Of a stretch of DNA of 31,198 nt, positions 6,806-13,692 are shown piece after piece. Within the stretch, counting starts at the first letter, position 1. Every line of letters begins with the position of its first letter. Position numbers and translations under genes: made by a program. Below the pieces are notes generated by a model, which worked only from the letters and a program-made list of their open reading frames with translations, ran no database searches and had not been told where the DNA came from. Source of the stretch: a virus; IMG/VR virus record IMGVR_UViG_3300028130_000016, positions 1 to 31,198 of that record; one strand, given 5' to 3'.

Positions 6806-7055
6806 TTACATGTATGACGACGATGACTATGAGTTCGATGGTTCGGGTTGTCTCGACGGAGAAGATGACTACTTCGGTGAGATGGACGATGAGTTTGGTG
6901 AGTTTGACCCGATGAATGAAGACGTTGTACGTGAGCTCAACAAACAGATGCTTCAGACAGAAGTTGAGCTTGCAGAGGCTATAGCACAAGGTGACCTTCA
7001 TCGAGCAGAGAGACTCCAAGATGAGATTGAACTGTTCCTGATGATGGACCACTAG
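6798..7055 (+). CDS. hypothetical acidic protein between helicase and polymerase (85 aa)
   Basis: The N-terminal half is extremely rich in Asp, Glu, Tyr and Gly (MYDDDDYEFDGSG), and the C-terminal half is a predicted helix (VRELNKQMLQTEVELAEAIA). It starts within the end of the primase-helicase gene behind GGGGAAGG. Acidic proteins of this type can mimic DNA or bind basic replication proteins. This is only a guess from composition and position. Confidence 0.68.
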   Translation: MYNYMYDDDDYEFDGSGCLDGEDDYFGEMDDEFGEFDPMNEDVVRELNKQMLQTEVELAEAIAQGDLHRAERLQDEIELFLMMDH

Positions 7056-7067
7056 AGAGGAGAAAGT

Positions 7068-9029
7068 ATGCCAAGGATCGCATTCTGTGATATTGAGACT
7101 AACGCTATTGACCACCCCGATAGGATTTGGCTGGTAGGTGGTAAGATGGCGGACACAGGTGAGGTCTTCCGTTTTGAAAACATCCACGAGGACGAGGTTG
7201 CACGTAAGGCTGCTACTGAGTGGCATCATTCACTAGACAAGATGGTTGGCCATAATTTCATCCAGTATGACCTCCCTATCCTCAACAAGTGGTTAGACAA
7301 ACCCCTAGACCCCCGAAAGGTGTTAGACACATTGATAGTCTCACGTACTGTAGACTACGACATACTGACTCCACAAGGAGGCAAAGGCCCACACTCATTG
7401 AAGAGCTGGGGTATCCGACTAGGTGTTCACAAAGGAGACTACACTGACTTCGCTAACTTCAACCAAGACATGATCGACTACTGGGAAGGAGACCTAGATA
7501 CTACAGAAGCTTTGTTCAACCACTTCAGCGATGTAATCTACGACAAGGACTGGTCCCGTTCACTGAGAGCAGAACATGACCTACAGATCGAACTAGTCCG
7601 CACTAAGTACCACGGCTTCCACTTTAATGAGGAGCTTGCACGTCACCTACTCGACAAAGTAACAGAGGAGATGGATAAACTAGGGGATCAGTTTCAAATA
7701 GACTTCCCACCTAAGCTACTCCAAGTGAACAGTATCAAATACAGGGAGAAGCAAGACGGTACACTGTACTCCAACGTCCTACAAGCCAAGGAGAAGTACG
7801 ACTTGACTAACAGAGTCGGGGATGAGCTCCAGTGTTTCAACTTCATACCGTTCAATCCTGGGTCATCTCGTGTACGTGCTGATGCACTGTGGGATGCTGG
7901 TTGGAAACCTTTCGATAAGACAGCTACCCATATCAAGTTCCTCCGCCTAAAGGTCGGTGACCCTTACGGTAAGAAGGTTGCCAAGATGGATAAGAAGTTC
8001 TACGACGAGAAGAAGGCTGACCTAGAGCGGTACGGGTACACGGTGTCAGAAGAGAACCTACTGACACTCCCTGAGGACGCCCCTGAGGGTGCTAAGGGCC
8101 TCGCCCAGTGGCTTACCCTAGAAGGACGTAGGAGCTCACTGTCTGAGTGGCTAGGGCAGGTCTGTAACGATGGGAGGATACACGGTACTATCAACAACAT
8201 CGGGGCTTGGACAGGGCGTTGTGCTCATAACAACCCTAACACAGCTAACATCTCTTCAGTCTTCCACGGCACACCGAAGACAGCTGTAGAAGAGGTCAAA
8301 GCTAAGTACGATGGCCACATACGCAGCTGCTGGGGTACCCCTGAGGGTTCGTTCCTTGTTGGCTGTGATGCTGACGGTATCCAGCTTCGAGTACTTGCTG
8401 ACTACCTGTGGCGTTACTTTGATGCTGACATGTACGCCAAGGCTATCATGGAAGGTAAGAAGGAGGATGAGACTGACATCCACAACATGAACAAGAAAGC
8501 CCTAGACGTCCCCAAAGGTACAAGGGACATGGCCAAGACGTTCATCTACGCATGGCTACTAGGGGCTGGTGTTGCTAAGACAGCCAGTATCCTAGGTGTT
8601 AATCAGAAGGAAGCACAGGCTGCACGTACACGCTTCGAGCAAAGTATTGATGGCCTCCTTCCTCTCAAGAAGAAACTAATACCGCATATCGGTGAGCAAG
8701 GTTACTTCAAAGGGTATGATGGCCGTAAGGTCAAGGTACCCAGCGAGTACAAGGTTCTTGCAGGTCTACTGCAATCAGGGGAGTCAGTGCTTATGAAACA
8801 CACACTGCTTAACTTCCACGAGAAAGCCCGTAAAGAAGGCATTAACTTTAAGATGGTCGCATTTGTACACGACGAGATGCAGGTCGAAGTAATAGGGACG
8901 AGAGAGGAGGCTGAACACCTTGGGCAGATCATTGCCACTACTATGACAGAGACAGGCGTTGAGTTAGGCTTTAAGATACCAACACCCGGTTCGTACGATG
9001 TAGGTAGAACGTGGCTCGAAACACACTAA
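7068..9029 (+). CDS. polA: family A DNA polymerase, T7 gp5-like
   Basis: This is the replicative polymerase with 3'-5' proofreading. The exonuclease DIET motif is at the N-terminus (D8, E10). Polymerase motif A is GCDADGIQLRVLADY (D434, D436), motif B RDMAKTFIYAWLLGAG with K490, and motif C VHDE (601-603). Tyr494 sits at the position equivalent to E. coli Phe762 and T7 Tyr526; Tyr there is typical of T7-like lytic phages with gp4-type helicases. At 653 residues it is somewhat shorter than T7 gp5 (704). GAGGAG precedes the ATG. Like T7, it may use host thioredoxin, but no clear thioredoxin-binding insert can be judged by eye. Confidence 0.96.
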   Translation: MPRIAFCDIETNAIDHPDRIWLVGGKMADTGEVFRFENIHEDEVARKAATEWHHSLDKMVGHNFIQYDLPILNKWLDKPLDPRKVLDTLIVSRTVDYDILTPQGGKGPHSLKSWGIRLGVHKGDYTDFANFNQDMIDYWEGDLDTTEALFNHFSDVIYDKDWSRSLRAEHDLQIELVRTKYHGFHFNEELARHLLDKVTEEMDKLGDQFQIDFPPKLLQVNSIKYREKQDGTLYSNVLQAKEKYDLTNRVGDELQCFNFIPFNPGSSRVRADALWDAGWKPFDKTATHIKFLRLKVGDPYGKKVAKMDKKFYDEKKADLERYGYTVSEENLLTLPEDAPEGAKGLAQWLTLEGRRSSLSEWLGQVCNDGRIHGTINNIGAWTGRCAHNNPNTANISSVFHGTPKTAVEEVKAKYDGHIRSCWGTPEGSFLVGCDADGIQLRVLADYLWRYFDADMYAKAIMEGKKEDETDIHNMNKKALDVPKGTRDMAKTFIYAWLLGAGVAKTASILGVNQKEAQAARTRFEQSIDGLLPLKKKLIPHIGEQGYFKGYDGRKVKVPSEYKVLAGLLQSGESVLMKHTLLNFHEKARKEGINFKMVAFVHDEMQVEVIGTREEAEHLGQIIATTMTETGVELGFKIPTPGSYDVGRTWLETH

Positions 9030-9035
9030 TGAGTC

Positions 9036-9064
9036 TTGACATTCATAACCCATTAAGTTATAAT
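9036..9064 (+). promoter_or_regulatory. sigma70 promoter before the endonuclease VII gene
   Basis: TTGACA (9036-9041), a 17-bp spacer and TATAAT (9059-9064), both perfect. It begins directly after the polymerase stop and gives a very short leader to the TTG start at 9088. Confidence 0.92.
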
Positions 9065-9087
9065 GGTGCTAGTGAAAGGAGGACACC

Positions 9088-9531
9088 TTGAAAACATGTA
9101 CAGTCTGTAAACAAGAACTAAGCTACAACCACTACCACAGATCAAAGATATCTAAAGACGGGTATGGGTATCGTTGCAGAGAGTGTGATAAGGCGGCAAG
9201 AGCTTCTTATAGGGAAGACAATAAGGAGAGATTTGCTGAAGTAAGTAGACGTAAGAGTTTGAAGTGGAAGTACGGTATCACTCTAGAGGAGTACAGTGGG
9301 ATACTGGAGAGCCAAGGGAATTGTTGCGCTATCTGTAAGACTACCGAAAGTGGGATAGGTGGGGCCAGAAGAAACTGGAACTGGCCAGTAGATCACTGCC
9401 ACACCTCGGGTAAGGTAAGGGGGATTCTCTGCTCTAGTTGTAATAGAGGTCTCGGCCTATTAGGGGACAATGTAAAGTCCCTGCAAAAAGCACTAGATTA
9501 CCTAACCAAGTCTGAGGACGATACCCATTAA
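9088..9531 (+). CDS. recombination endonuclease VII-like (T4 gp49 family)
   Basis: The start is TTG 9088 behind the near-perfect AAAGGAGG at 9075-9082; the nearby ATG is out of frame. The N-terminus has a Cys4 zinc finger (CTVCKQEL, YRCRECDK). The core has NCCAICKT, then PVDHCHTSGKVRGILCSSCNRGLG, the His-Cys and N-G-L signature of endonuclease VII. T4 gp49 resolves Holliday junctions and trims branched DNA before packaging; related genes also act as free-standing homing nucleases. Because this phage also encodes endonuclease I, and the gene sits with its own promoter between polymerase and SSB, the homing alternative is real. Confidence 0.9.
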   Translation: MKTCTVCKQELSYNHYHRSKISKDGYGYRCRECDKAARASYREDNKERFAEVSRRKSLKWKYGITLEEYSGILESQGNCCAICKTTESGIGGARRNWNWPVDHCHTSGKVRGILCSSCNRGLGLLGDNVKSLQKALDYLTKSEDDTH

Positions 9532-9534
9532 AGG

Positions 9535-9563
9535 TTGACACCGAAATACCGTTATGCTATAAT
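9535..9563 (+). promoter_or_regulatory. sigma70 promoter before the SSB gene
   Basis: TTGACA (9535-9540), a 17-bp spacer and TATAAT (9558-9563), both perfect. Together with the promoter at 9036-9064 it brackets the endonuclease VII gene. SSB translation starts at 9599 behind AGGAGATA. Confidence 0.92.
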
Positions 9564-9598
9564 TCACGAATAATAGAAGAGCTATAGGAGATATACAC

Positions 9599-10141
9599 AT
9601 GGCTACTAAAACAATCGAACTGACAGGAACGCTAGAGTGGGCTAAACTCTTCGAATCCAACCGCGACAACGGGGAGTATGACGTAGAGACAGACGGTGCT
9701 ACAACAGTTACACTCCTTATGGAAGATGATGTATTCAAAGCCATGAAGGACGCTGGTGTACGTAAGCAAGGTAAACCAGACCCAGACGGTAAAGGAATCC
9801 GTGTTACATTCAAGCGTCCTTGGAACGACAAGTTTGGACGTGACTGGGCAGCAGGTGCCCCTCAGGTCTTCACCCCAGCTGGAGAGGAGTGGGATATGGA
9901 GACAGACGGTCTTATCGGTAACGGCTCGGTAGGTGTTGTGTTCCTCGACGTATACGATACGAAGATGGGTAAAGGTTGCCGACTAAGTGGTGTTCAGGTT
10001 GTTGACCACGTTGAGTTCGAAGGCGGAGGTGGTTCTGGCCCTTCAATCAAACCTCGAAACTACACCACACAAAGCAGTGCAGCACCAACACCCAAAGCTG
10101 CACCAGCTTCTAAAGAGTCTCCTGGTGAGGTGCCCTTTTGA
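9599..10141 (+). CDS. single-stranded DNA-binding protein, T7 gp2.5-like
   Basis: The protein coats single-stranded DNA and recruits polymerase and helicase. The first 140 residues have the gp2.5-type OB-fold features (KRPWNDKFGRDWAAGAPQV, the SGVQVVDHVEF strand near the end). A glycine-rich hinge and a Pro/Ala/Ser linker follow, ending in GEVPF with the terminal Phe used by this family for protein contacts. The tail is much less acidic than in T7 gp2.5. The 180-residue length is close to normal. The gene lies just downstream of a perfect promoter, which fits the high amounts needed. Confidence 0.86.
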   Translation: MATKTIELTGTLEWAKLFESNRDNGEYDVETDGATTVTLLMEDDVFKAMKDAGVRKQGKPDPDGKGIRVTFKRPWNDKFGRDWAAGAPQVFTPAGEEWDMETDGLIGNGSVGVVFLDVYDTKMGKGCRLSGVQVVDHVEFEGGGGSGPSIKPRNYTTQSSAAPTPKAAPASKESPGEVPF

Positions 10142-10563
10142 GTGTAGATGTTAAACCTTCCCTGAGCATAGAGGGAGCTTACGTTAACGGGCTAGGGCAG
10201 TTTAAGCTGCCCAACCCAACCTCAACAATGCCTAACGGTGCTCCACGGAAACAAGAGACCCTTTGGAGGTACGGGGAGGAGCGTAAAGCTGGTAAGACAG
10301 CCAAGCACAAGTACATGGGCACGACTTACCGAAAGAAGAACTACAAGGTACATACCCTTGTATGTGAAGCCTTCCACGGTCCAAAGCCAACTGACACCTC
10401 AGTCGTCATCCATATTAATGAGGATGGTACAGACAACAGACCTGAAAACTTAAGGTGGGGCACTCAAAAGGAGAATCTAAATATGCCTAAGTTCATAGAG
10501 TACTGTAAAAGTAGGACAGGGGTCAAAAGCCCCCGCTCAAAAGGAATAGCAGCTAAGGGTTAG
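10138..10563 (+). CDS. HNH endonuclease (HNH_3 type)
   Basis: Translation appears to start at TTG 10138, overlapping the SSB stop as TTGA, with GGTGAGG upstream. The nuclease core is VHTLVCEAFHG followed by VVIHINEDGTDNRPENLRWGT, the H-N-H order of the HNH_3 family. A short basic tail follows. It is likely a free-standing homing endonuclease placed against a replication gene. A hairpin follows its stop. Confidence 0.85.
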   Translation: MSVDVKPSLSIEGAYVNGLGQFKLPNPTSTMPNGAPRKQETLWRYGEERKAGKTAKHKYMGTTYRKKNYKVHTLVCEAFHGPKPTDTSVVIHINEDGTDNRPENLRWGTQKENLNMPKFIEYCKSRTGVKSPRSKGIAAKG

Positions 10564-10576
10564 GTAAACAAAGGAG

Positions 10577-10597
10577 AGGGGCTACGGCCCCTTTCTT
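10577..10597 (+). terminator. hairpin with short T-rich tail, possible weak terminator
   Basis: AGGGGC (10577-10582), loop TACG and GCCCCT (10587-10592) form a stable 6-bp stem with a tetraloop, followed by TTCTT. There is no recognised promoter before the next gene, so it may only reduce read-through or stabilise the upstream RNA end. Confidence 0.5.
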
Positions 10598-10619
10598 CAC
10601 CTAATATGAGGAGAAACCA

Positions 10620-11483
10620 ATGACTAAAGACATCTCAACACTAGTAACCGACATGGAGGACGTGATACTCGGTAAGAAAGGATGGGACTCTGTAATAGGG
10701 GACCAGATGGCCAAGAACTACTCAACTATCGTAGCTGACAGGTTCAGCAAACCACAGGAGCCACGGGCTTACCTATCTATGTCCTCCTTAGGGACACCGT
10801 GTGATCGTAAGCTATGGTACAAAATTAACCAACCTGAGACTGCTATTCCGCTTCGAGCTAACGCCCTGCTCAAGTTTAACTTCGGTGACATGATTGAAGA
10901 GCTTGCCTTAAGTATCGCACAGCAAGCAGGACACACTGTTGAAGGTCAACAGGACCGTATGGAGGCCCACGGTATCGAGGGTAGTCGAGATTGTGTCATT
11001 GACGGTATGACCGTTGATGTTAAGTCAGCATCTCCCTACTCTTTCAAGAAGTTCCAAGAGGGTAACCTACGAGAGCAAGACCCCTTCGGGTATATCTCTC
11101 AACTCTCCTCCTACGTCTACGCAGCTAAAGATGATCCACTTGTGACAAATAAGACACACGGTGCATTCTTGGTTATCGACAAGGTTAACGGACACATCTG
11201 TTTGGATATGTATGACTTCACTGAGGAGATGAAGACAAAGGAAGAAGAGATCACTCGTATCAAAGAGATGGTCAAAACCAAGACACCACCTGAGCGTGGG
11301 TTTGAGGACGTACCTCAGAGCAAGACATCACCCAACATGAAACTGGGTATGGAGTGCAGTTATTGTGAGTTCAAGAAGGCTTGCTGGCCTGGGCTTAAGA
11401 TGTTCGCTTACAGCCACGGACCCACCTACCTGACTAAGATCAAGAAACCTCTACAAGTCAAAGAGGTAGAGGACTGGTCATGA
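10620..11483 (+). CDS. Cas4/RecB-like PD-(D/E)XK exonuclease with Fe-S cysteines
   Basis: The 287-residue protein has a nuclease core (SRDCVIDGMTVDVKSAS, with the D...D-x-K pattern) preceded by the Cys of PCDRKLWY. Three clustered cysteines sit near the C-terminus (CSYCEFKKACWPG). One early and three late cysteines are the arrangement that holds an iron-sulphur cluster in Cas4 and AddB-type nucleases. It stands where T7 has its gp6 exonuclease and probably degrades host DNA or processes recombination ends. GAGGAG precedes the ATG, and the stop overlaps the endonuclease I start. Confidence 0.85.
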   Translation: MTKDISTLVTDMEDVILGKKGWDSVIGDQMAKNYSTIVADRFSKPQEPRAYLSMSSLGTPCDRKLWYKINQPETAIPLRANALLKFNFGDMIEELALSIAQQAGHTVEGQQDRMEAHGIEGSRDCVIDGMTVDVKSASPYSFKKFQEGNLREQDPFGYISQLSSYVYAAKDDPLVTNKTHGAFLVIDKVNGHICLDMYDFTEEMKTKEEEITRIKEMVKTKTPPERGFEDVPQSKTSPNMKLGMECSYCEFKKACWPGLKMFAYSHGPTYLTKIKKPLQVKEVEDWS

Positions 11484-11887
11484 AGAAGAGTAGCACACGA
11501 CAAAGGGCTATACAGGCTGGTTACCGTTCAGGGTTAGAGGAGGCACTGAGTATAAACCTCACTGAACGGGAGGTTCCTTTCGAGTACGAGACTATGAAGA
11601 TCAAGTGGCTTGACAGTAAGATGCGTAGCTACACGCCTGACTTTATTCTCGAGAATGGTATCATCATTGAAACCAAGGGTAGGTTTGTTTCAGCTGATCG
11701 ACGTAAACACAAGGAGATCAAGAAGCAATACCCTGACCTTGACATACGGTTCGTGTTCAGTAACTCACGGGCTAAACTCTATAAAGGGGCCAAGAGCTCT
11801 TACTCCGATTGGTGTGAGAAGGAAGGGTTCCTCTACTCAGATAAGACCATTCCAGAGGAGTGGATCACAGAGGAGAATAAAGAATGA
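11480..11887 (+). CDS. endonuclease I, T7 gp3-like Holliday junction resolvase
   Basis: This matches T7 endonuclease I closely over its length: YRSGLEEAL, FEYE, YTPDFIL, IIETKGRF, the D-I-R-x-V-F strand and KLYKGAKSSYSDWCEKEGF. The catalytic Asp of YTPDF and the E-T-K of the PD-(D/E)XK site are present. It cuts branched DNA during replication and host DNA breakdown. The 135-residue length is near that of T7 gp3 (149). Both ends overlap neighbours (ATGA), so the nuclease pair and the metallophosphoesterase are co-translated. Confidence 0.94.
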   Translation: MKKSSTRQRAIQAGYRSGLEEALSINLTEREVPFEYETMKIKWLDSKMRSYTPDFILENGIIIETKGRFVSADRRKHKEIKKQYPDLDIRFVFSNSRAKLYKGAKSSYSDWCEKEGFLYSDKTIPEEWITEENKE

Positions 11888-12663
11888 CAACAGGTAAAAC
11901 AGCTATCGTGTTTAGTTGCGGCCATGCCACACCTGAAACAACCAATGAGCGGTTTGACTGGTTAGGTGGCCTCATCTACGACATTAAACCTGACTACGTA
12001 GTGGACCTAGGGGATGGTGCGGACATGAAGTCCCTCAACTCCTACGACACACGTAAACCAGAGGCGGTAGTATCACAGAACTACGGACGTGACATCGAGT
12101 CATACAACGAAGCACAGGACTTGCTCCGTTACCGTTTCAAGAAGCAACGGCGTAAGCGTCCAGCTTTCTACGGGTTCGAGGGAAACCACGAGCACCGTAT
12201 CAAAACAGCAATCTCATATGACCCAAGACTTGAAGGAGACAAGTATGGAATCTCGTTCTCGCACCTCAACACTAAGAAGTGGTTCGACGAGTACCATGAG
12301 TACGTTGATGGTGCCCCCGCCATTCATAATTACGATGGCGTTGACTACGCTCATTACGTGGGCACTGGTAACTTTGGCCGTGCCATTAGTGGTGTACATC
12401 ACGCTTACGCTCTCATCCAAAAGCGGTATCGCTCTTGCAGCGTTGGTCACAGCCATAAGCGCGATATGTATTTTAAGGACGACGTTGGTTCTCATGGTGC
12501 AATTGGGGCGGTGGTCGGCTGTTATAAGGGCGCTGCGGAGGCTTGGGCTGGGCAAGCTAATAAGGAGTGGTGGAAAGGAGTTCTCATCAAAAGAAATGTA
12601 TCCGATGGTTGTTATGAGCCTCAATGGGTATCGCTTGATACACTTAGACGGGAATATGGATGA
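11884..12663 (+). CDS. calcineurin-like metallophosphoesterase
   Basis: The order of motifs is that of di-metal phosphoesterases: FSCGHA (11-15), DLGDGAD (41-47), GNHEHR (100-105) and GHSHKRD near residue 198. The first motif normally reads S-D-x-H; here Cys12 replaces the metal-ligand Asp. Similar genes are known in roseophages, where the substrate is unsettled (nucleic acid or nucleotide phosphates). The last third (from about 12300) uses CAT, AAT, TAT and TTT codons, while the first part prefers CAC, AAC, TAC and TTC, suggesting a recombined 3' end. A terminator follows the stop. Confidence 0.85.
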   Translation: MTTGKTAIVFSCGHATPETTNERFDWLGGLIYDIKPDYVVDLGDGADMKSLNSYDTRKPEAVVSQNYGRDIESYNEAQDLLRYRFKKQRRKRPAFYGFEGNHEHRIKTAISYDPRLEGDKYGISFSHLNTKKWFDEYHEYVDGAPAIHNYDGVDYAHYVGTGNFGRAISGVHHAYALIQKRYRSCSVGHSHKRDMYFKDDVGSHGAIGAVVGCYKGAAEAWAGQANKEWWKGVLIKRNVSDGCYEPQWVSLDTLRREYG

Positions 12664-12683
12664 GGACATACATGATCGTATCA

Positions 12684-12708
12684 GGGGTGACAAATAGTCA
12701 TCCCTTTT
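12684..12708 (+). terminator. rho-independent terminator
   Basis: GGGGTGAC (12684-12691), loop AAATA and GTCATCCC (12697-12704) form an 8-bp stem with one G-U pair, followed directly by TTTT. It ends the replication block just 3 bases before the next -35 box. Confidence 0.82.
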
Positions 12709-12711
12709 ATC

Positions 12712-12740
12712 TTGACGTAAAGACAACACTGTGATATAAC
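12712..12740 (+). promoter_or_regulatory. sigma70 promoter for the nucleotide block
   Basis: TTGACG (12712-12717), a 17-bp spacer and TATAAC (12735-12740); each box has one mismatch. The first gene starts at 12755. Confidence 0.82.
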
Positions 12741-12754
12741 TGGGAGTTCGACTT

Positions 12755-12922
12755 ATGGAATATGTAGTAACGATGAAGGTTAAGGTAGACGAGGATTACT
12801 TCTACTTAACGGAGGATGTAGCTGAACGACAGGCTACTTTGTCTGAGCAACTTAGGAACGCCTTGTACGACCTAGATGACCTCTCTGTCACACAGGTGTT
12901 GGCGGAGGAGGTTGGTCAATGA
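12755..12922 (+). CDS. hypothetical acidic protein (55 aa)
   Basis: A 55-residue reading frame starts just after the promoter, with GGGAG as a weak binding site, and ends overlapping the mazG start as ATGA. It begins MEYVVTMKVKVDEDYFY and continues as an acidic helix. No family is recognised. The tight fit between promoter and mazG and the coupling support a real gene. Confidence 0.6.
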   Translation: MEYVVTMKVKVDEDYFYLTEDVAERQATLSEQLRNALYDLDDLSVTQVLAEEVGQ

Positions 12923-13233
12923 ATACTATGGAGTACTCCTATTGGGTTGAAGATAAGATCATGACAGAAGGTAATGACAGGCTTATTGAGAATACACTAG
13001 GTCTTGTCGGAGAAGCAGGGGAGGTAGCTGAGAAGATAAAGAAACTTATTAGAGACTCCAATCGTTTCTCTAACCAAGACATCGTCAAAGAGTTAGGTGA
13101 TGTAGTGTTCTACGCTACCGCCCTAGCTAACTACTTCGAGAGCAGCCTTGAGGAGGTTATTGAACTCAATGTAGATAAACTAGATGACCGCCAAGCAAGA
13201 GGTGTGCTAGGGGGTTCCGGCGATGATCGGTGA
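12919..13233 (+). CDS. mazG: MazG-like nucleotide pyrophosphohydrolase
   Basis: MazG-type enzymes split NTPs or dNTPs to monophosphates, and phage versions have been linked to host stress nucleotides or dNTP pool control. The 104-residue protein has the single-domain all-alpha core: GLVGEAGEVAEKIKK with E32 and E35, then KELGDVVFYATALA with E58 and D61, the metal-binding E-x2-E ... E-x2-D set. It is followed by an HNH gene and nrdJ, consistent with nucleotide metabolism. The last 11 bases overlap the HNH gene. Confidence 0.9.
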   Translation: MNTMEYSYWVEDKIMTEGNDRLIENTLGLVGEAGEVAEKIKKLIRDSNRFSNQDIVKELGDVVFYATALANYFESSLEEVIELNVDKLDDRQARGVLGGSGDDR

Positions 13234-13627
13234 TTGCGTAGAGACGCCTCACGGGGTTAAAGACAAGGATGGTTACCCCAGAGCTAAGTACCAAGGTAGG
13301 TTGGAGAATGTGTCACGTACCATAATGGGCCTTCTCTATGGAAGAGACGCCATCGAGGGTAAGCTAGTGTGTCACACATGTAACAACAGAGCTTGTGTCA
13401 ACCCCGCTCACCTCTACATTGGAAACCCACAATCCAACTCCGACGACAAGTGGGCAGACGGAACCATGTGCCAAGGTGAAACAAGCGGCAGATGGCGTCA
13501 CGATGTAAAAACAGAAGACCTGTACTATATGTACAACGACTTGGGCATGTCACAAGATGCTATTTCTAAACAAGTTGGAATTTCACAAAGCTCCATTTCG
13601 GGACGACTAAGGGGACGTAACCGATGA
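13223..13627 (+). CDS. HNH endonuclease with C-terminal helix-turn-helix
   Basis: The nuclease part is LVCHTCNNRACVNPAHLYIGN, the CHxCxNxxCxNPxH form of HNH_3 proteins. The C-terminal part (MSQDAISKQVGISQSSISGRL) is a helix-turn-helix for DNA recognition. The gene is squeezed between mazG and nrdJ, overlapping mazG by 11 bases. This is the layout expected of a free-standing homing endonuclease near a ribonucleotide reductase gene. Confidence 0.88.
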   Translation: MIGDCVETPHGVKDKDGYPRAKYQGRLENVSRTIMGLLYGRDAIEGKLVCHTCNNRACVNPAHLYIGNPQSNSDDKWADGTMCQGETSGRWRHDVKTEDLYYMYNDLGMSQDAISKQVGISQSSISGRLRGRNR

Positions 13628-13692
13628 GTGAATACAACTCATACCACTATGTAATGCAACTAATTGAACAAACATTAAAGGATAGCTTATGA
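13624..13692 (+). CDS. possible mini-gene (22 aa) coupling HNH to nrdJ
   Basis: The ATG overlaps the HNH stop (ATGA) and the TGA overlaps the nrdJ ATG (ATGA). It would encode 22 residues (MSEYNSYHYVMQLIEQTLKD then SL). Its main role may be to carry ribosomes from the HNH gene to nrdJ rather than to make a working peptide. The AAAGGA site for nrdJ lies inside it. Confidence 0.35.
   Translation: MSEYNSYHYVMQLIEQTLKDSL

Noticed and set aside
6723-7229. 168-residue frame on the - strand
   Set aside because: It lies opposite the primase-helicase end, the acidic gene and the polymerase start, and has no binding site or recognisable protein features.
12214-12729. 171-residue frame on the - strand
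   Set aside because: It is opposite the metallophosphoesterase, whose motifs prove the + strand is coding.
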